Shown: one piece after another, positions 46,012 to 56,783 of the stretch
Layout: each line of letters begins with the position of its first letter
Numbering within the stretch: the stretch's first letter is position 1
Assembly (NCBI GenBank): GCA_025084515.1
Contig: JAJAGP010000221.1
Span: 62,001-126,000 of the forward strand
Origin: Ancistrus triradiatus
Taxonomy: Eukaryota; Chordata; Actinopteri; Siluriformes; Loricariidae
Direction: 5' to 3'
Length of the DNA stretch: 64,000 nucleotides
Made by a program: the position numbers and the translations under genes
Notes under the pieces: model-generated
Databases searched by the model: none
Told to the model about the DNA's origin: nothing
Seen by the model: only the letters and a program-made list of their open reading frames with translations

Positions 46012-46457
46012 GTAAGCAATTATCACTCGGTTAGGTAGCTCGGGAAGGTCACACCATCCCACTGCGATAGTGAACTGGACTCGCTCCAGATGATCACACC
46101 CAGGAAGTGAGAACAGCGAAGCCTGGTTTTCTCACAGTGCAGGATCTGGGTGAGGGATGGGGATGAAGAGATTTTAAAAAGGACTTGATTTTAAAAAGGA
46201 ACTGTGAACATCCTGACTGTTGTTTTATAATTTGATCCAAACACACTCTGATACTTCAAGTATAATGAACGTTTCACTCATGTTTACTGGGTGATACGTT
46301 AGCGGTGTAACTGTTGTGTGTTACATTAATGAGTAATTAAGCGCGAGAGTGTGACAGAGTGTCAGAATCATAGCGACTTCATTATCAGCCTTACTCATCA
46401 AATATCAGTCTGTCTTCTCAAAGTGCTTCAAAGATGTAAAGTAAATACAGTGTACCA

Positions 46458-46640
46458 ATCTTTTTGGCCACATGTGGGTTTGTGTCCCAGTACTTTTGGC
46501 AATATGTGGGTTTGTGTCCTAATACTTTTGGCCTCATAGGTTTGTGTCGCAATGCTTTTGGCTACATGTGAATTTGTGTCTCAATACTTTTGGCCACATA
46601 TGGGTTTGTGTCCCAAAACTTTTGGCCAAATATGTTTATG
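46458..46640 (+). repeat. Minisatellite, unit about 34 bp
   Basis: About five units of TACTTTTGGCCACATGTGGG followed by TTTGTGTCCCAA, with internal deletions. Confidence 0.9.
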
Positions 46641-47345
46641 TGTATGTGTGTAATTTTCCGCAGTTCAAGCAATGGTGACTCGTCCTTCAAAGAATGGAGG
46701 AAATTCTAAATCCTTGGCGGAAAAATAAAGAGCGTTAGCTTCTCGATCATCATGGCACTCTAAATCCCCTCAGCACTGCCCATATCATTCCATTTTTGGA
46801 CACTTTCAATAATAAAATGCAGCAGGTTGGGACACAGTTGGGACGTAGCAGCCCAGATTCATTATCATCTGCTCTCCACCAGGCTGTTCTGGTCCAGAAT
46901 TGGTTCATCCATCACCCAGAGTTCATCGCTGCCCATGTCCCATTGTACCCTCTGTTTGCTGTGCCAGTGAAGGCTTTATAACCATCAGCCCCACACATCC
47001 GTGCCTCTTGTTGCTGGCAGGATGTTTCACCCTTCTGCCGATTTTTGTAATGTCACCATTTCTGCAATAATAAGCCTGGAGGAGGAAACCAAACACCTGT
47101 CTTTAGTTTCAAATGAAATCACGGTCATTTAATAGAATTTGCCACGATGCGAGTTCATGTCCTCAGACAACAGCTCTGCTGCTTTGCCCCCTGTGAATGT
47201 TTGCAGAAGGGTTCACAAACTTTTTATCAAACGTATCATCACTGTTGGCTCATTTATATTCCAGTCTGCTTTTTTAAGTCCAGTCCGATCTGTGATGTGG
47301 CGTAGCTGTATTCCTCAGCATACGGTGAACATATGCTGCCCAAAG

Positions 47346-47404
47346 TGCGTGTGTGCGCGCGTGCGTGTGTGTGTGTGTGTGTGTGCGTGTGCGTGCGCGT
47401 GCGC

Positions 47405-47440
<36 letters not shown>

Positions 47441-47518
47441 GCGTGCGTGTGTGTGTGCGTGTGTGTGTGTGTGTGTGCGTGTGCGTGTGTGTGTGTGTGT
47501 GTGCGTGTGCGTGTGTGC
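47346..47518 (+). repeat. (TG)n/(CG) compound microsatellite
   Basis: About 173 bp of alternating purine-pyrimidine sequence, TGTG with TGCG interspersed, including GTGCGCGCGTGCG. Open frames on both strands here are artefacts. Confidence 0.97.
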
Positions 47519-47929
47519 CTCCCAGGCATATGTTTGGAATTTTTAGATCTCCAGTTCCAAATCTGTCTTCCTTTTTACCAGAGGTTTGGGTTATATATAC
47601 TGTATATTTTACTCAAGTAGAAGTATAAAAGTCCACACAAGTAAATATACTTACAGTAAAAAAGTAAAAGTATTTCTTTAAAAAGAGTATTTCAAACTCA
47701 GTTTTTGGTGCAGGAGGTCTTTTATTTTGCAATACGCCATGTATAAACTTAGGATTCCGATTGGCACTTCATTAGGTGCCTGAGTTACAATTGGCTAAAT
47801 AAAAGTACAAATTATTATTTTGAAACGTCATGGGTAAAAGTAAAACGTATAATACTTAAAATACTTAAGTACAGTAACGAAACTCCTCTGGACTTGACTG
47901 GATGATACCGCAAAGGCTCGAACGTTGAA

Positions 47930-48127
47930 ATGACACATTAATGAAAGACTAAATAAAAGCAAGACAGAAAAAAAGAAAGAAACAAACAAACAAACAAAGA
48001 CTGACAAAAAATAAAGAAAAAGACATGAAGATTGACTGAAAGCATGAACATAAAGAATGTCAGGATAAAAGAAAAAAAGGAAGAAAGAAAAATGCAAGAA
48101 TTAAAATGGAAAGAAAGAAACTAACTA
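47930..48127 (+). repeat. GAAA-rich composite array, part 1
   Basis: GAAAGAAA and AAACAAAC runs with GATTGACTGAAAGCATGAAC and GACTAAATAAAAGC phrases; interrupted by Tc1 element 4, continuing at 49755. Confidence 0.85.
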
Positions 48128-49749
48128 CAGTGCATCCGGAAAGTATTCACAGCGCTTCACTTTTTCCGCATTTTGTTACGTTACAGCCTTATTCCAAATT
48201 GTATTAAATTAATCTCTTTCCTCAAAATACCCCATTATGACCATGTGAAAAAAGTTTTCTTGAGAGTTCCGAAAATGTATTAAAAATAAAAAACTAAGAA
48301 ATCACATTTACGTAAGTATTCACAGCCTTCGCCATGAAGCTCAAAATTGAGCTCAGGTGCATCCTGTTTCCACTGATCATCCTTGAGATGTTTCTACAGC
48401 TTAAGTGGAGTCCACCTGTGGTAAATCCAGTTGATTGGAAATGATTTGGATAGGCACACATCTATATAAGGTCCCACAGTTGACTGCATGTCAGAGCGCA
48501 AACACCAAGCATGAAGTCAAAGGAATTGTCTGTAGACCTCCGAGACATAATTGTCTCGAGGCACAAATCTGGGGAAGGATACAGAAAAATTTCCGCTGTT
48601 TTGAAGGTCCCAATGAGCACAGTGGCCTCCATCATTCGTAAATGGAAGAAGTTTGGAACCACCAGGACTCTTCCTAGAGCTGGCCGGCTGTCTAAATTGA
48701 GCGATCGGGGAGAAGGGCCTTGGTCAGGGAGGTGACCAAGAACCCGATGGTCACTCTGTCAGAGCTCCAGCGTTCTTCCGTGGAGAGAGGAGAACCTTGC
48801 AGAAGGACAACCATCTCTGCAGCAATCCACCAATCAGGCCTGTGTGGAAGAGTGGCCAGGCGAAAGCCACTCCTTTTAGTAAAAGGCACAAGGCCAGCCC
48901 GTCTGGAATTTGCCAAAAGGCACCTGAAGGACTCTCAGACCATGAGAAACAAAATTCTCTGGTCTGATGAGACAAAGATTGAACTCTTTGGTGTGAATGC
49001 CAGGTGTCATGTTTGGAGAAAACCAGGCACTGCTCATCACGAGGCAAATACCATCCCTACAGTCAAGCATGGTGGTGGCAGCATCATGCTATGTGGATGT
49101 TTTTCAGCAGCAGGAACTGGCAGACTGGTCAGGATAGAGGGAAAGATGAATGCAGCAATGTACAGAGACATCCTGGATGAAAACCTGCTCCAGAGCGCTC
49201 TTGACCTCAGACTGGGGCGACGGTTCATTTTTCAGCAGGACAACGACCCGAAGCACACAGCCTGATCTCAATGGAGGGCTTCAGGACACCTCTGTGAATG
49301 TTTTCCTGGAGTGGCCCAGCCAGAGCCCAGACTTGAATCCGATTGAACATCTCTGGAGAGATCTGAAAATGGCTGTGCACAGACGTCTCCCATCCAACCT
49401 GATGGAGCTTCAGAGGTACTGCAAAGAAGAATGGGCAAAACTGCCTAAAGATAGGTGTGCCAAGCTTGTGGCATCATATTCAAAAAGACTTGAGGCTGTA
49501 GTCGCTGCCAACGGTGGTTCTACAAAGTATTAAGCAAAGGCTGTGAATACTTATGTAAATATGATTTCTTTGTTTTTTAATTTTAATAAATTTTCAAAAC
49601 TCTCAAGAAAACTTTTTCACATGGTCATAATGGGGTATTTTGTGTAGAATTCTGTGGAAAGAGATTAATTTATTACAATTTGGAATAAGGCTGTAACGTA
49701 ACAAAATGTGGAAAAAGTGAAGCGCTGTGAATACTTTCCGGATGCACTG
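48128..49749 (+). mobile_element. Tc1/mariner element 4
   Basis: 1622 bp with TA on both sides (48126-48127 and 49750-49751). Ends CAGTGCATCCGGAAAGTATT and its complement, followed by long inverted repeats (CACAGCGCTTCACTTTTTCC) and inner repeats around 48300 and 49560. A distinct Tc1 family and the best preserved coding copy in the window. Confidence 0.97.
48511..49533 (+). pseudogene. Tc1 transposase, nearly full length, frameshifted
   Basis: About 340 codons. From ATG at 48511: MKSKELSVDLRDIIVSRHKS, helix-turn-helix (GEGYRKISAVLKVPMSTVAS, IIRKWKKFG), frameshift near 48715-48725, then the second helix-turn-helix and catalytic domain. DD34E residues: Asp in WSDETKIELFG (48961), Asp in QQDNDPKHTA (49236), Glu in LNPIEHLW (49336). 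A stop just after KHTA (TGA at 49263) with a small deletion causes the second frame change before the Glu region. The C-terminus is complete (KRLEAVVAANGGSTKY, stop at 49531). Two lesions make it inactive. Confidence 0.92.
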
Positions 49750-49754
49750 TAAAT

Positions 49755-50235
49755 AAAATATTTAAATATTTGATGCTTTGTAAAGAAAGAAAGAACTAAC
49801 AAAGTAATAAAGTAAAAATGAATAAAGTTAAGTATTAAGTTAAATAAATAATCAAGTGAAGTACAAATAAAAAAAATAATACTTGACAGGATGGCAGTGC
49901 CAGGTAAGAAAGAAAGAAACAAACAAAAAAACAAACAAACAAACAATGACAAAAAGAAGAAAAAAATTATATTAAGATTGGCAGAAAAAATTAAGAAAGT
50001 ATGATCAGAAAGGAAGAACGAAGGAATTTAAGAAATAAAGGTATAATGAAAAAAAATGTTTGAATGAATGACAGAATAAAAGCAGGAAATAAAGAAAATA
50101 ACTGGAGGAAATATGTAAATACTGATGCTTTGTAAAGAAAGAAAAAACTAATTAATTAATAAAGTAAATAAGTAAGTAAGAACAAATAAAATATTACAGA
50201 AAGGAAAGTTACAGAAACGATCAAGTAAAGTACAG
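49755..50235 (+). repeat. GAAA-rich composite array, part 2
   Basis: Continues the array interrupted at 48127, with GATGCTTTGTAAAGAAAGAA repeated (49770 and 50123), AGATTGGCAGAAAAAATTAA and ATGACAGAATAAAAGCAGG phrases. Confidence 0.8.
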
Positions 50236-50930
50236 ATATGGAACTATGCGAAGCTAACAATTCAGACACGGAATCAACAGACTCAGGTGCAGCATCAACT
50301 TGCTCAGATACGAAACTATACGATGCTAACGATCCAGACACAGAATCAGTGAACTCAGATACAGCACCAACATGTTCTGATACAGAACTAAAGGGCACGG
50401 TGGGCTCAGATACGGAGCCAAGCAGCATTTTGGACCTCTGTACTGAGCAGCCCTGTTTAGATACAAAGCTCGTCAGTGCTAACGGGTCAGGTACTGAGCT
50501 AACATGCTCAAAGACGGAGCTAGAGTGCTCAGCCACGAGGCTAACCAGCTTAAATACTGGGTCATCAGGTGATAGCGACTCAGGTACTGAGCTACGGGGC
50601 GCTAACTGCTCATCTACAGAGCTACGTGGGCGCTAACCGCTCAGCTACTGATCTAGCGTGCTCAAAAACGAAGCTAACTGGCCTAAATATTGGGTTATCA
50701 GGCGCTAGAAAATCAGGTGCTGAGCTACAGGGCACTAACTGCTCAGCTACTGAGCTAGCGTGCTCAAAAACAGAGCTAATATGCTTAAATTCAGAGCTAT
50801 CGTGTGCTAGTGACTCAGATACTGTGCCACGGGGCGCTAACGACTCTTTGACTGAGCTAACAGTAGCGACGTGCACAGACATGTGGCTAGCATACTCAGA
50901 AGCAGGGCTATATTGCACTAACCAGTGCTT
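50236..50930 (-). repeat. Ser/Glu-rich degenerate repeat, open on both strands
   Basis: Units of about 21-30 bp (core CTCAGNTACNGAGCTA on the + strand). The + strand reads runs like SATELACSKTEL and the minus strand runs like SSVFEHVSSVAE. Both strands have open frames of 126-213 codons. The minus strand is the one in line with the gag fragment, and its frame 51263-50622 joins both. Confidence 0.75.
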
Positions 50931-50939
50931 GGCCAGTAC

Positions 50940-51312
50940 CTCCCGACTGCTGGTGCGCTGGGGATCCAGCAATTTACCAGCAAACCTGGACAAATGTTGG
51001 CAGTTGGTTGACTCCTGCTCGTCTTCAGCGGGGAGACCGTACCTCCCCCACAGCTTCTCTACAAGCTGGCCACTGGTCCCCAACATAAGCTTAGACCAAT
51101 TCGTGTCCACCCAGTGGTGCGGTTCGCCTGTGAGGCACCAGTTGTAAAATACTAGGCAGTCAAAATCAGTATACTGGGGGTACTGGTGCAAGTAGGAAAA
51201 ATTCACCGCATTGACGGGGGTTACCATCAAATCTTTCCGGCAGCTCAGCCCACGTTGCCCCAATCGGGGTAGCGAACGTAACGAAACTAACTAAGGCAGA
51301 TCGCGGATGCAT
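50940..51312 (-). pseudogene. Gag-like capsid fragment, frameshifted
   Basis: From ATG at 51312, the frame gives GATWAELPERFDGNPRQCGE, typical of the start of the Ty3/gypsy-class gag capsid domain (LPE-FDG---CG-FL). It runs into a stop after about 50 codons. A second frame (open from 51263) gives YLHQYPQYTDFDCLVFYNWC then LTGEPHHWVDTNW, the expected continuation (xxLTGxAxxWA region). A frameshift near 51200 separates the two. There is no zinc knuckle downstream. Function as a domesticated gene cannot be shown. Confidence 0.6.
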
Positions 51313-51724
51313 ACTAGCTACTAAGAAACGCAGAACAAAAGCAACGCAAGCTTACCAAAACTCAGAAGTCCAACGCGTAAGAGTAAACTGTCGCCAATCA
51401 GAGCAAACATGAACAAATCGCAGCGGAATCAGAGCAGAGTATTATTCCTGAAGAAGTGGTCTGAGCCGCAAACAAACCATCAAACGGAAGCGGTCTTAAC
51501 CGCAGACGTAGTTAAAGTTAGAACGGGAGCGGTCCTTGCCGCAAACCGCCGCAACAGTCAGAAGGTCTGAGAACCAAACACAAGTACCCGCGTCGTTTGG
51601 GAGCTATGGTCCTGCTTAAATACAGTTCATCTCAGCTGTGTCCACTTAGTCTGAGGGCAGTCAAAACTGCCCCCCAGCGGCAAGGAGGGGCACAACATGT
51701 GGAGGCTTGGGGGGACCCGTGACA

Positions 51725-52640
51725 TACAGATACAAAAAAAAAAATTGGACTTCACTAGATGGCACCGCCAGGGCTCAAACCTGGGATTGTGGAGACGTGT
51801 TTATTAATTTTCCAAAGAAAAATGCGTTGCACGGCCTCTGCAGAAACTTTCCTTCACACTTTTATTTTCTGAAGTGTAATACTTTAACAAAAGTGCAACT
51901 GGTGTCACAAAACTTGGGGTCAAAACATAAAGATTCAGCAGTGTGTCAGATATCTGAGAATCCAAATGTTAAGGAGGTACAGACGTTATCCTGCCCTCTT
52001 TGAGGACGTGCTTTAGATCCAAATCGTGCGACTGCATTAATTCGTAACAGCATATGTGTTACAAAGCATTCCTGACATCTCTCGATGAATGCAGCTGCTG
52101 CTGATCTGTTCCAATCTGTTTCGGAATGAGTCTTAGGGATTATAATCAGTGTGTAAATAAACAGTTCGTTAAGCGAGTGTGCATGAGCAAGGCATTATGG
52201 GGACTCATTTAAAGGTTTATAAGCCTTTTTATGTCATTGTTATGATCTATAGCTCTGCTGCACCATCCTCGAACCTACAATAATGCCCCCCTCCAAATGT
52301 TTTCTCCTCTTCAGAGACAGAAGAGTGATGGATAAAAAAGCACCTGCTCCAAGGCTGATCAGAACGGACATCTGTCCAGTTAATTACAATCAATCGATAA
52401 CAACCAATCAGCTACAGCCAATCAATAACGGCCAAGCTCCGCTCAAACAGAAATACACACTGAACGGCAGAAACTTTCACTTTATTACAATGAGTGATTT
52501 TACGTACGAACTCAAGGACTGATAACACACTGAACACTGCAGAACCTGCATTCATATCAAACCAGGAACTGAGTTTGATTCTGTTACTGTCGTTTTTGCT
52601 TATGGTGCAAAAATGTTTTCTTGGAAATAAAGCAATAACA
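51725..52640. other. Intronic, nothing recognised
   Basis: No gene or repeat family recognised. A tRNA-like phrase (GGCACCGCCAGGGCTCAAAC, 51762) is too short to call. Confidence 0.4.
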
Positions 52641-53053
52641 AGTAAAGGAGAAAAAAGGAAAATGAAGGAAATGATAGAAACCTAACTAATAAGGAACCAA
52701 ATTCTTTAAAAATAAAGTTAGGAAGTAATACAAATAAAATAAAGAAAGAGTAAAAGAAAAGAAATCTAGCAAAAGGTCAGAATTTCTACAAAAGGAAGAA
52801 ATAAAGGAAATGAAGGAAGCAAGCAAGAAAGGTAGTAAGTAGTACAGTTGGGTAAAAAAGTGTTTAGTCAGCCACTGATTGTGCAAGGTCTCCTACTTAG
52901 AAAGATGAGAGAGGTCTGTACTTTTCATCACAGGTACACTTCAACTATGAGAGACAAAATGAGAAAAAAATCCAGGAAATCACATTGAAGGATTTTTAAA
53001 GAATTTAATTGTAAATTATGGTGGAAAATAAGTATTTGTTCAATAACAAAAGT

Positions 53054-54283
53054 TCAACTCAATACTTTGTAACATAACCTTTGTTGGCAATGACAGAGGT
53101 CAAACATTTCCTGTAAGTCTTCACCAAGTCTGCACACACTGTAGCTGGTATTTTGGCCCATTCCTCCATGCAGATCTCCTCTAGAGCAGTGATGTTTTGG
53201 GGCAACAAGGACGTTCAACTCCCTCCACAAATTTTCTGTGGGGTTGAGGTCTGGAGACTGGCTAGGCCACTCCAGGACCTTGAAATGCTCTTTATGGTGC
53301 CACACCTTTGTTGCCTGAGCGGTGTGTTTGGGATCATTGTCATGTTGGAAGACCCAGCCACGTTCCAACTTCAATGCTGTCACTGATGGAAGGAGGTTTT
53401 GCCTTAAAATCTCATGATACATGGCCCCGTTCATTCTTCCCTTAACACGGATCAGTCGTCCTGTCCCCTTTGCAGAAAAACAGCCGCAAAGCATGATGGT
53501 TCAACCCCCATGCTTCACAGTAGGTATGGTGTTCTTGGGATGCAACGACGAGTTGAGTTTTTACCAAAAAGTTCTATTTTGGTTTCATCTGACCACATGA
53601 TAGGGACGCTAGGGACTGTGGTAGCCTAGCGGGTAAGGCACTGGACTATGGACCAGAAGGTCCAGGGTTCAAATCCCACCTCTGTCAAACTGCCGCTGTT
53701 GGGTCCTTGAGCAAGGCCGCTGTTGGGTCCTTGAGCAAGGCCCTTAACCCACAATTGCTTGGATTGTAAGACTGTACCAATTGTAAGTCGCTCTGGATAA
53801 GGGCGTCTGCTAAATGCTGTAAATGTCAAATGTCAAATGTCAAATATTCTCCCAGTCCTCTTCTGGATCATCCATATGCTCTCTGCCAAACTTCAGACGG
53901 GACTGGACATGTACTGGCTTAAGAAGGGGGACACACCTGGCACTGCAGGATCTGAGTCCCTCTCGACGTAGTGTGTTACTGATGGTAGCCTTTGTTACTT
54001 TGGTCCCAGCTCTCTGCAGGTCATTCATCAGGTCCCTCCGTGTAGTTCTGGTATTTTTGCTCACAGTTCTCTCATGATCATTTTGACCCCACGGGCTGAG
54101 ATCTTTGCGTGGGGCCCCAGATCGAAGGGACATTATCAATAGTCTTGTATGTCTTACAATTGCTCCCACAGTTGATTTATTCACACCAACCTGCTTGCCT
54201 ATTGTAGATTCACTCTTCCCAGCTTGGGGCAGGTCTACAATTTTCTTCCTGGTGTCCTTCAACAGCTCTTTGGTCTTGGCCAT
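53054..54283 (-). pseudogene. Tc1 transposase split by a SINE
   Basis: From ATG at 54283: MAKTKELLKDTRKKIVDLPQ, helix-turn-helix, then RRDLMNDLQRAGTKVTKATI up to EEDWENI, where the SINE interrupts just before the MWSDETK motif. After the SINE, the first Asp motif (about 53595), WGCFSAKGTGRLIRVKGRMN-type sequence, QHDNDPKHTA, and LNPTENLW with the catalytic Glu are readable; small frameshifts occur near 53550 and 53200. Confidence 0.9.
53602..53844 (+). mobile_element. tRNA-derived SINE with L2-like tail
   Basis: The tRNA-like head has an A box TAGCCTAGCGG (53622-53632) and a B box GGTTCAAATCC (53666-53676). A 25-bp block (CCGCTGTTGGGTCCTTGAGC...) is duplicated in tandem (about 53692-53741). 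The tail TGTAAGTCGCTCTGGATAAG, GGCGTCTGCTAAATG and AAATGTCAAATGTC resembles the conserved 3' end of fish L2-mobilised SINEs. It is nested in Tc1 element 5, in opposite orientation to it. Confidence 0.9.
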
Positions 54284-54654
54284 GGTTGAGTTTGGAGTCT
54301 GACTGTTTGAGGCTGTGGACAGATGTCTTTTATACAGATAACGAGGTCAAACAGGTGCCATTAATACAGGTAACGAGTGGAGGACAGAAGAGCTTCCTAA
54401 AGAAGTTGTTACAGGTCTGTGAGAGCCAGAAATCTTGCTTGTTTGTGGGTGACCAAATACTTATTTTCCACCATGATTTACAATAAAAAAAATTTTAAAT
54501 CCTACACTTTGATTTCGTGAATTTTTTTTCTCATTTTGTCTCTCATAGTTGAAGTGTACCTATGATGAAAATTACAGACCTCTCTCATCTTTCTAAGTAG
54601 GAGAACTTGCACAATCAGTGGCTGACCAAATACTTTTTGCTCCACTGTATAATA

Positions 54655-54810
54655 GGACGAAGGAAAGAAAGAAAGAAAGAAAGAAGCGATATAGTATATA
54701 CGTAGACTATATAGTATATATTATGGTATAGTAAAAGTATAAAAGAAATTAAGAAACAAAGAAAGGTAAGAAGTAGGACAAAAACAGGAAAAAACAAAAT
54801 CTGCAAAAAG
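54655..54810 (+). repeat. (GAAA)n and AT-rich array
   Basis: GAAA repeats (54661-54684), a TATAGTATATA stretch and further GAAA-type sequence. Confidence 0.8.
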
Positions 54811-55224
54811 CATTAAATTCATAAAATAATCTCTCACTGAGATTCATTAAAAAGACTTAATTTAATAAATAAAATAAAATAAAGGAAATAAGGAAATAAA
54901 AAGAAGCGTCTGCATAAGATTGTAATTTGAACGTTTAAGCTACATAGAGGAAGGAAATAAAAAGAAAAGACTTTGTTTATGGGAACTCTGACCTTTTTGT
55001 AAATAAAGAGCCTCTGCTTTTCTTTTTGCTGGTGTTTTATTGATTGGACATCGGTCCCTCATGCTGCACTTTAAAGGTCTCATTTTGGACTCTCTGACCC
55101 CCCGCAGCTTTAATGGAGGCTCTTATTGAGCACACAGATGGGTTTATCAGTTAGGGGTCACGATTCGGAAAAGATCTTCTGGTGCTGACGCGACATGGAG
55201 ATTGGAAACGACTTTTAGATTCAA

Positions 55225-55720
55225 ACAGTCTAATCAGAATAAAAATAAGAAAGAAAAAACTAAGAAAAGAATGGCAGAAAACAAAACAGAAAGAAAGAAA
55301 TAACAACAAGAAAAGAAAAATTGAAAAAAGTAATTTAAAAAAATTACAAAAATAAGGAAAGAAAAAAATAAATAACAGTTGTAAGTATAACAGTAAGAAA
55401 TTTTGAACAGGAAGAAAGACAGAAAGAAAGAAAGAAAAAGAAAGAAAGAGGTAATGAATGACAGAATAAAAGTAAGAAAGAAAAAAACATAAAAAAAGAA
55501 AGAATAACAATGACAAAATTAAAGAAAGAAAAAAGAAATAAAGATTGGCAATATAAAAACTAAGAAAGTATGAACAGGAAGAATAGCAAAATAAAACAAA
55601 GAAAGAAAGAAGAGAAAAGAAAGGAAAAGAAAGAATGCATGACTGAATGACAGAATAAAAGTAAGAAGGAAATAAAGAAAAACAACTACAGAAGATATAT
55701 CTACATAAGAACACTTCCAT
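55225..55720 (+). repeat. GAAA-rich composite array, part 3
   Basis: GAAAGAAA runs with repeated phrases AATGACAGAATAAAAGTAAG (55455, 55645) and AAGATTGGCAATATAAAAAC (55540). The 189-codon minus-strand open frame (Phe/Leu/Ser-rich) across it is an artefact. Confidence 0.85.
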
Positions 55721-56097
55721 ATATGAAAATTATGGAAATAATAATGGAATAATGTATGAAAATAAGAAAATAATGGATAATAGAATAACTAAATATTATA
55801 AAAAATAATGATATAATAAAATAATAATTAAAAAGTTTTTTATTTGAAAAGATGGCTTCTTAATTGATGCAGTACATTACTTGAATTTTCCCGTTGTACT
55901 GCATGGTTGGAGGCTGAGAGTGTGAATGAGTGTAAGATAACTGATATAGATGGTGTATCTGAATGGTAGTTTACCTCTACCTACACCTTCCACTCAGTAA
56001 GGCTGAATTTCTACATGGATTTATTTATGAGATCAGTTACAGTAGAAGCTCAGTGAGACAGCAGATGAGATTTCAGTCGGGCTGTTAGAGGAACAAA

Positions 56098-56100
<3 letters not shown>

Positions 56101-56130
<30 letters not shown>
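56101..56130 (+). repeat. (TG)n microsatellite
   Basis: A TG array of about 30 bp. Confidence 0.95.
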
Positions 56131-56136
<6 letters not shown>

Positions 56137-56783
56137 ACATGCTGGTTCATGATTGATGTAAGATGTACAGTATTCTTATTCCCGTTCCATCTCGGTCTCT
56201 CAGCAGGAGGACTTTCTGTGCTGAACTGATGGACGGCTTTTCTATTATTTGTCTCTTTTTCATCCTCTCTCTCACTCTCGTTTTCTTTCTCTCCTCTCCA
56301 TATCTCTATTCAGCGTGTTGGTTTGCCGAGGAGCTGGCATGGGGGAAGAGTTTTCCTGAAGGACGTTGGCAGCACTGATGCGCAGCGTTTGAAGAAAGGC
56401 CGGCCTTATCTTTTATTTCTTAGGAATGGCCTGAGAGCGCTGTGGAGGAAGCAAGAATGAGAATGAATGGGAGTCGAAAATTTTTGAAAATTTTGAAATA
56501 TGTCTGTATGAACATGCAGCGTTGGCCGGTCCATTGCAAAAAGCCTTACATCTAATGATAAACTACAAAAAAAAAAAAAGAAAAACGTATTACTATAAAG
56601 CTTTTTATAACGAAGCATTTATAAATCAGTTTCATAAATATCTAGATCCACAGCCATAATTAACCAAGCCTAGGGCGACAGTGGCAAGGAAAATCCCTAA
56701 AGGTTATACAGAAGAAACCTTGTTAGGAACAAAACTCAAAAAGAAACCCTGACCTGCTTAAAACCTAGATGATATACAGTATA

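Larger units (their letters stand above)
50236..51724 (-). mobile_element. Gypsy-type (sushi-like) gag element, non-autonomous
   Basis: On the minus strand the element starts TGTCACGGGTCCCCCC at 51724, similar to the terminal sequence of the solo LTR at 43634. A TATA-like TATTTAAG lies at about 51621. The gag-like reading frame starts at 51312, followed by a long Ser/Glu-rich repeat region to about 50236. No second LTR, protease, reverse transcriptase or integrase was found, so it is a fragment or a non-autonomous derivative. The boundary at 50236 is the end of the repeat units, not a proven element end. Confidence 0.6.
52845..54647 (-). mobile_element. Tc1/mariner element 5, interrupted by a SINE
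   Basis: TA at both ends (52843-52844, 54648-54649). The left end CAGTTGGGTAAAAAAG and right end CTTTTTGCTCCACTG belong to the same family as elements 2, 3 and 6. Length 1803 bp, of which about 243 bp is a SINE inserted at 53602. Confidence 0.95.

Noticed and set aside
47254..47620. Long Cys/Val and His/Thr open frames on both strands
   Set aside because: Translations of a TG/CA microsatellite; stop-free because of the repeat. The same applies at 17103-17303, 26403-26637, 37899-38286 and 60351-60750.
53602..53690. Possible tRNA gene with A and B boxes
   Set aside because: The boxes belong to a SINE head; no acceptor stem could be paired and the sequence continues into an L2-like tail.
55151..55720. 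189-codon minus-strand frame, hydrophobic Phe/Leu/Ser-rich
   Set aside because: Translation of a GAAA-rich array; it has no membrane-protein pattern beyond the repeat.
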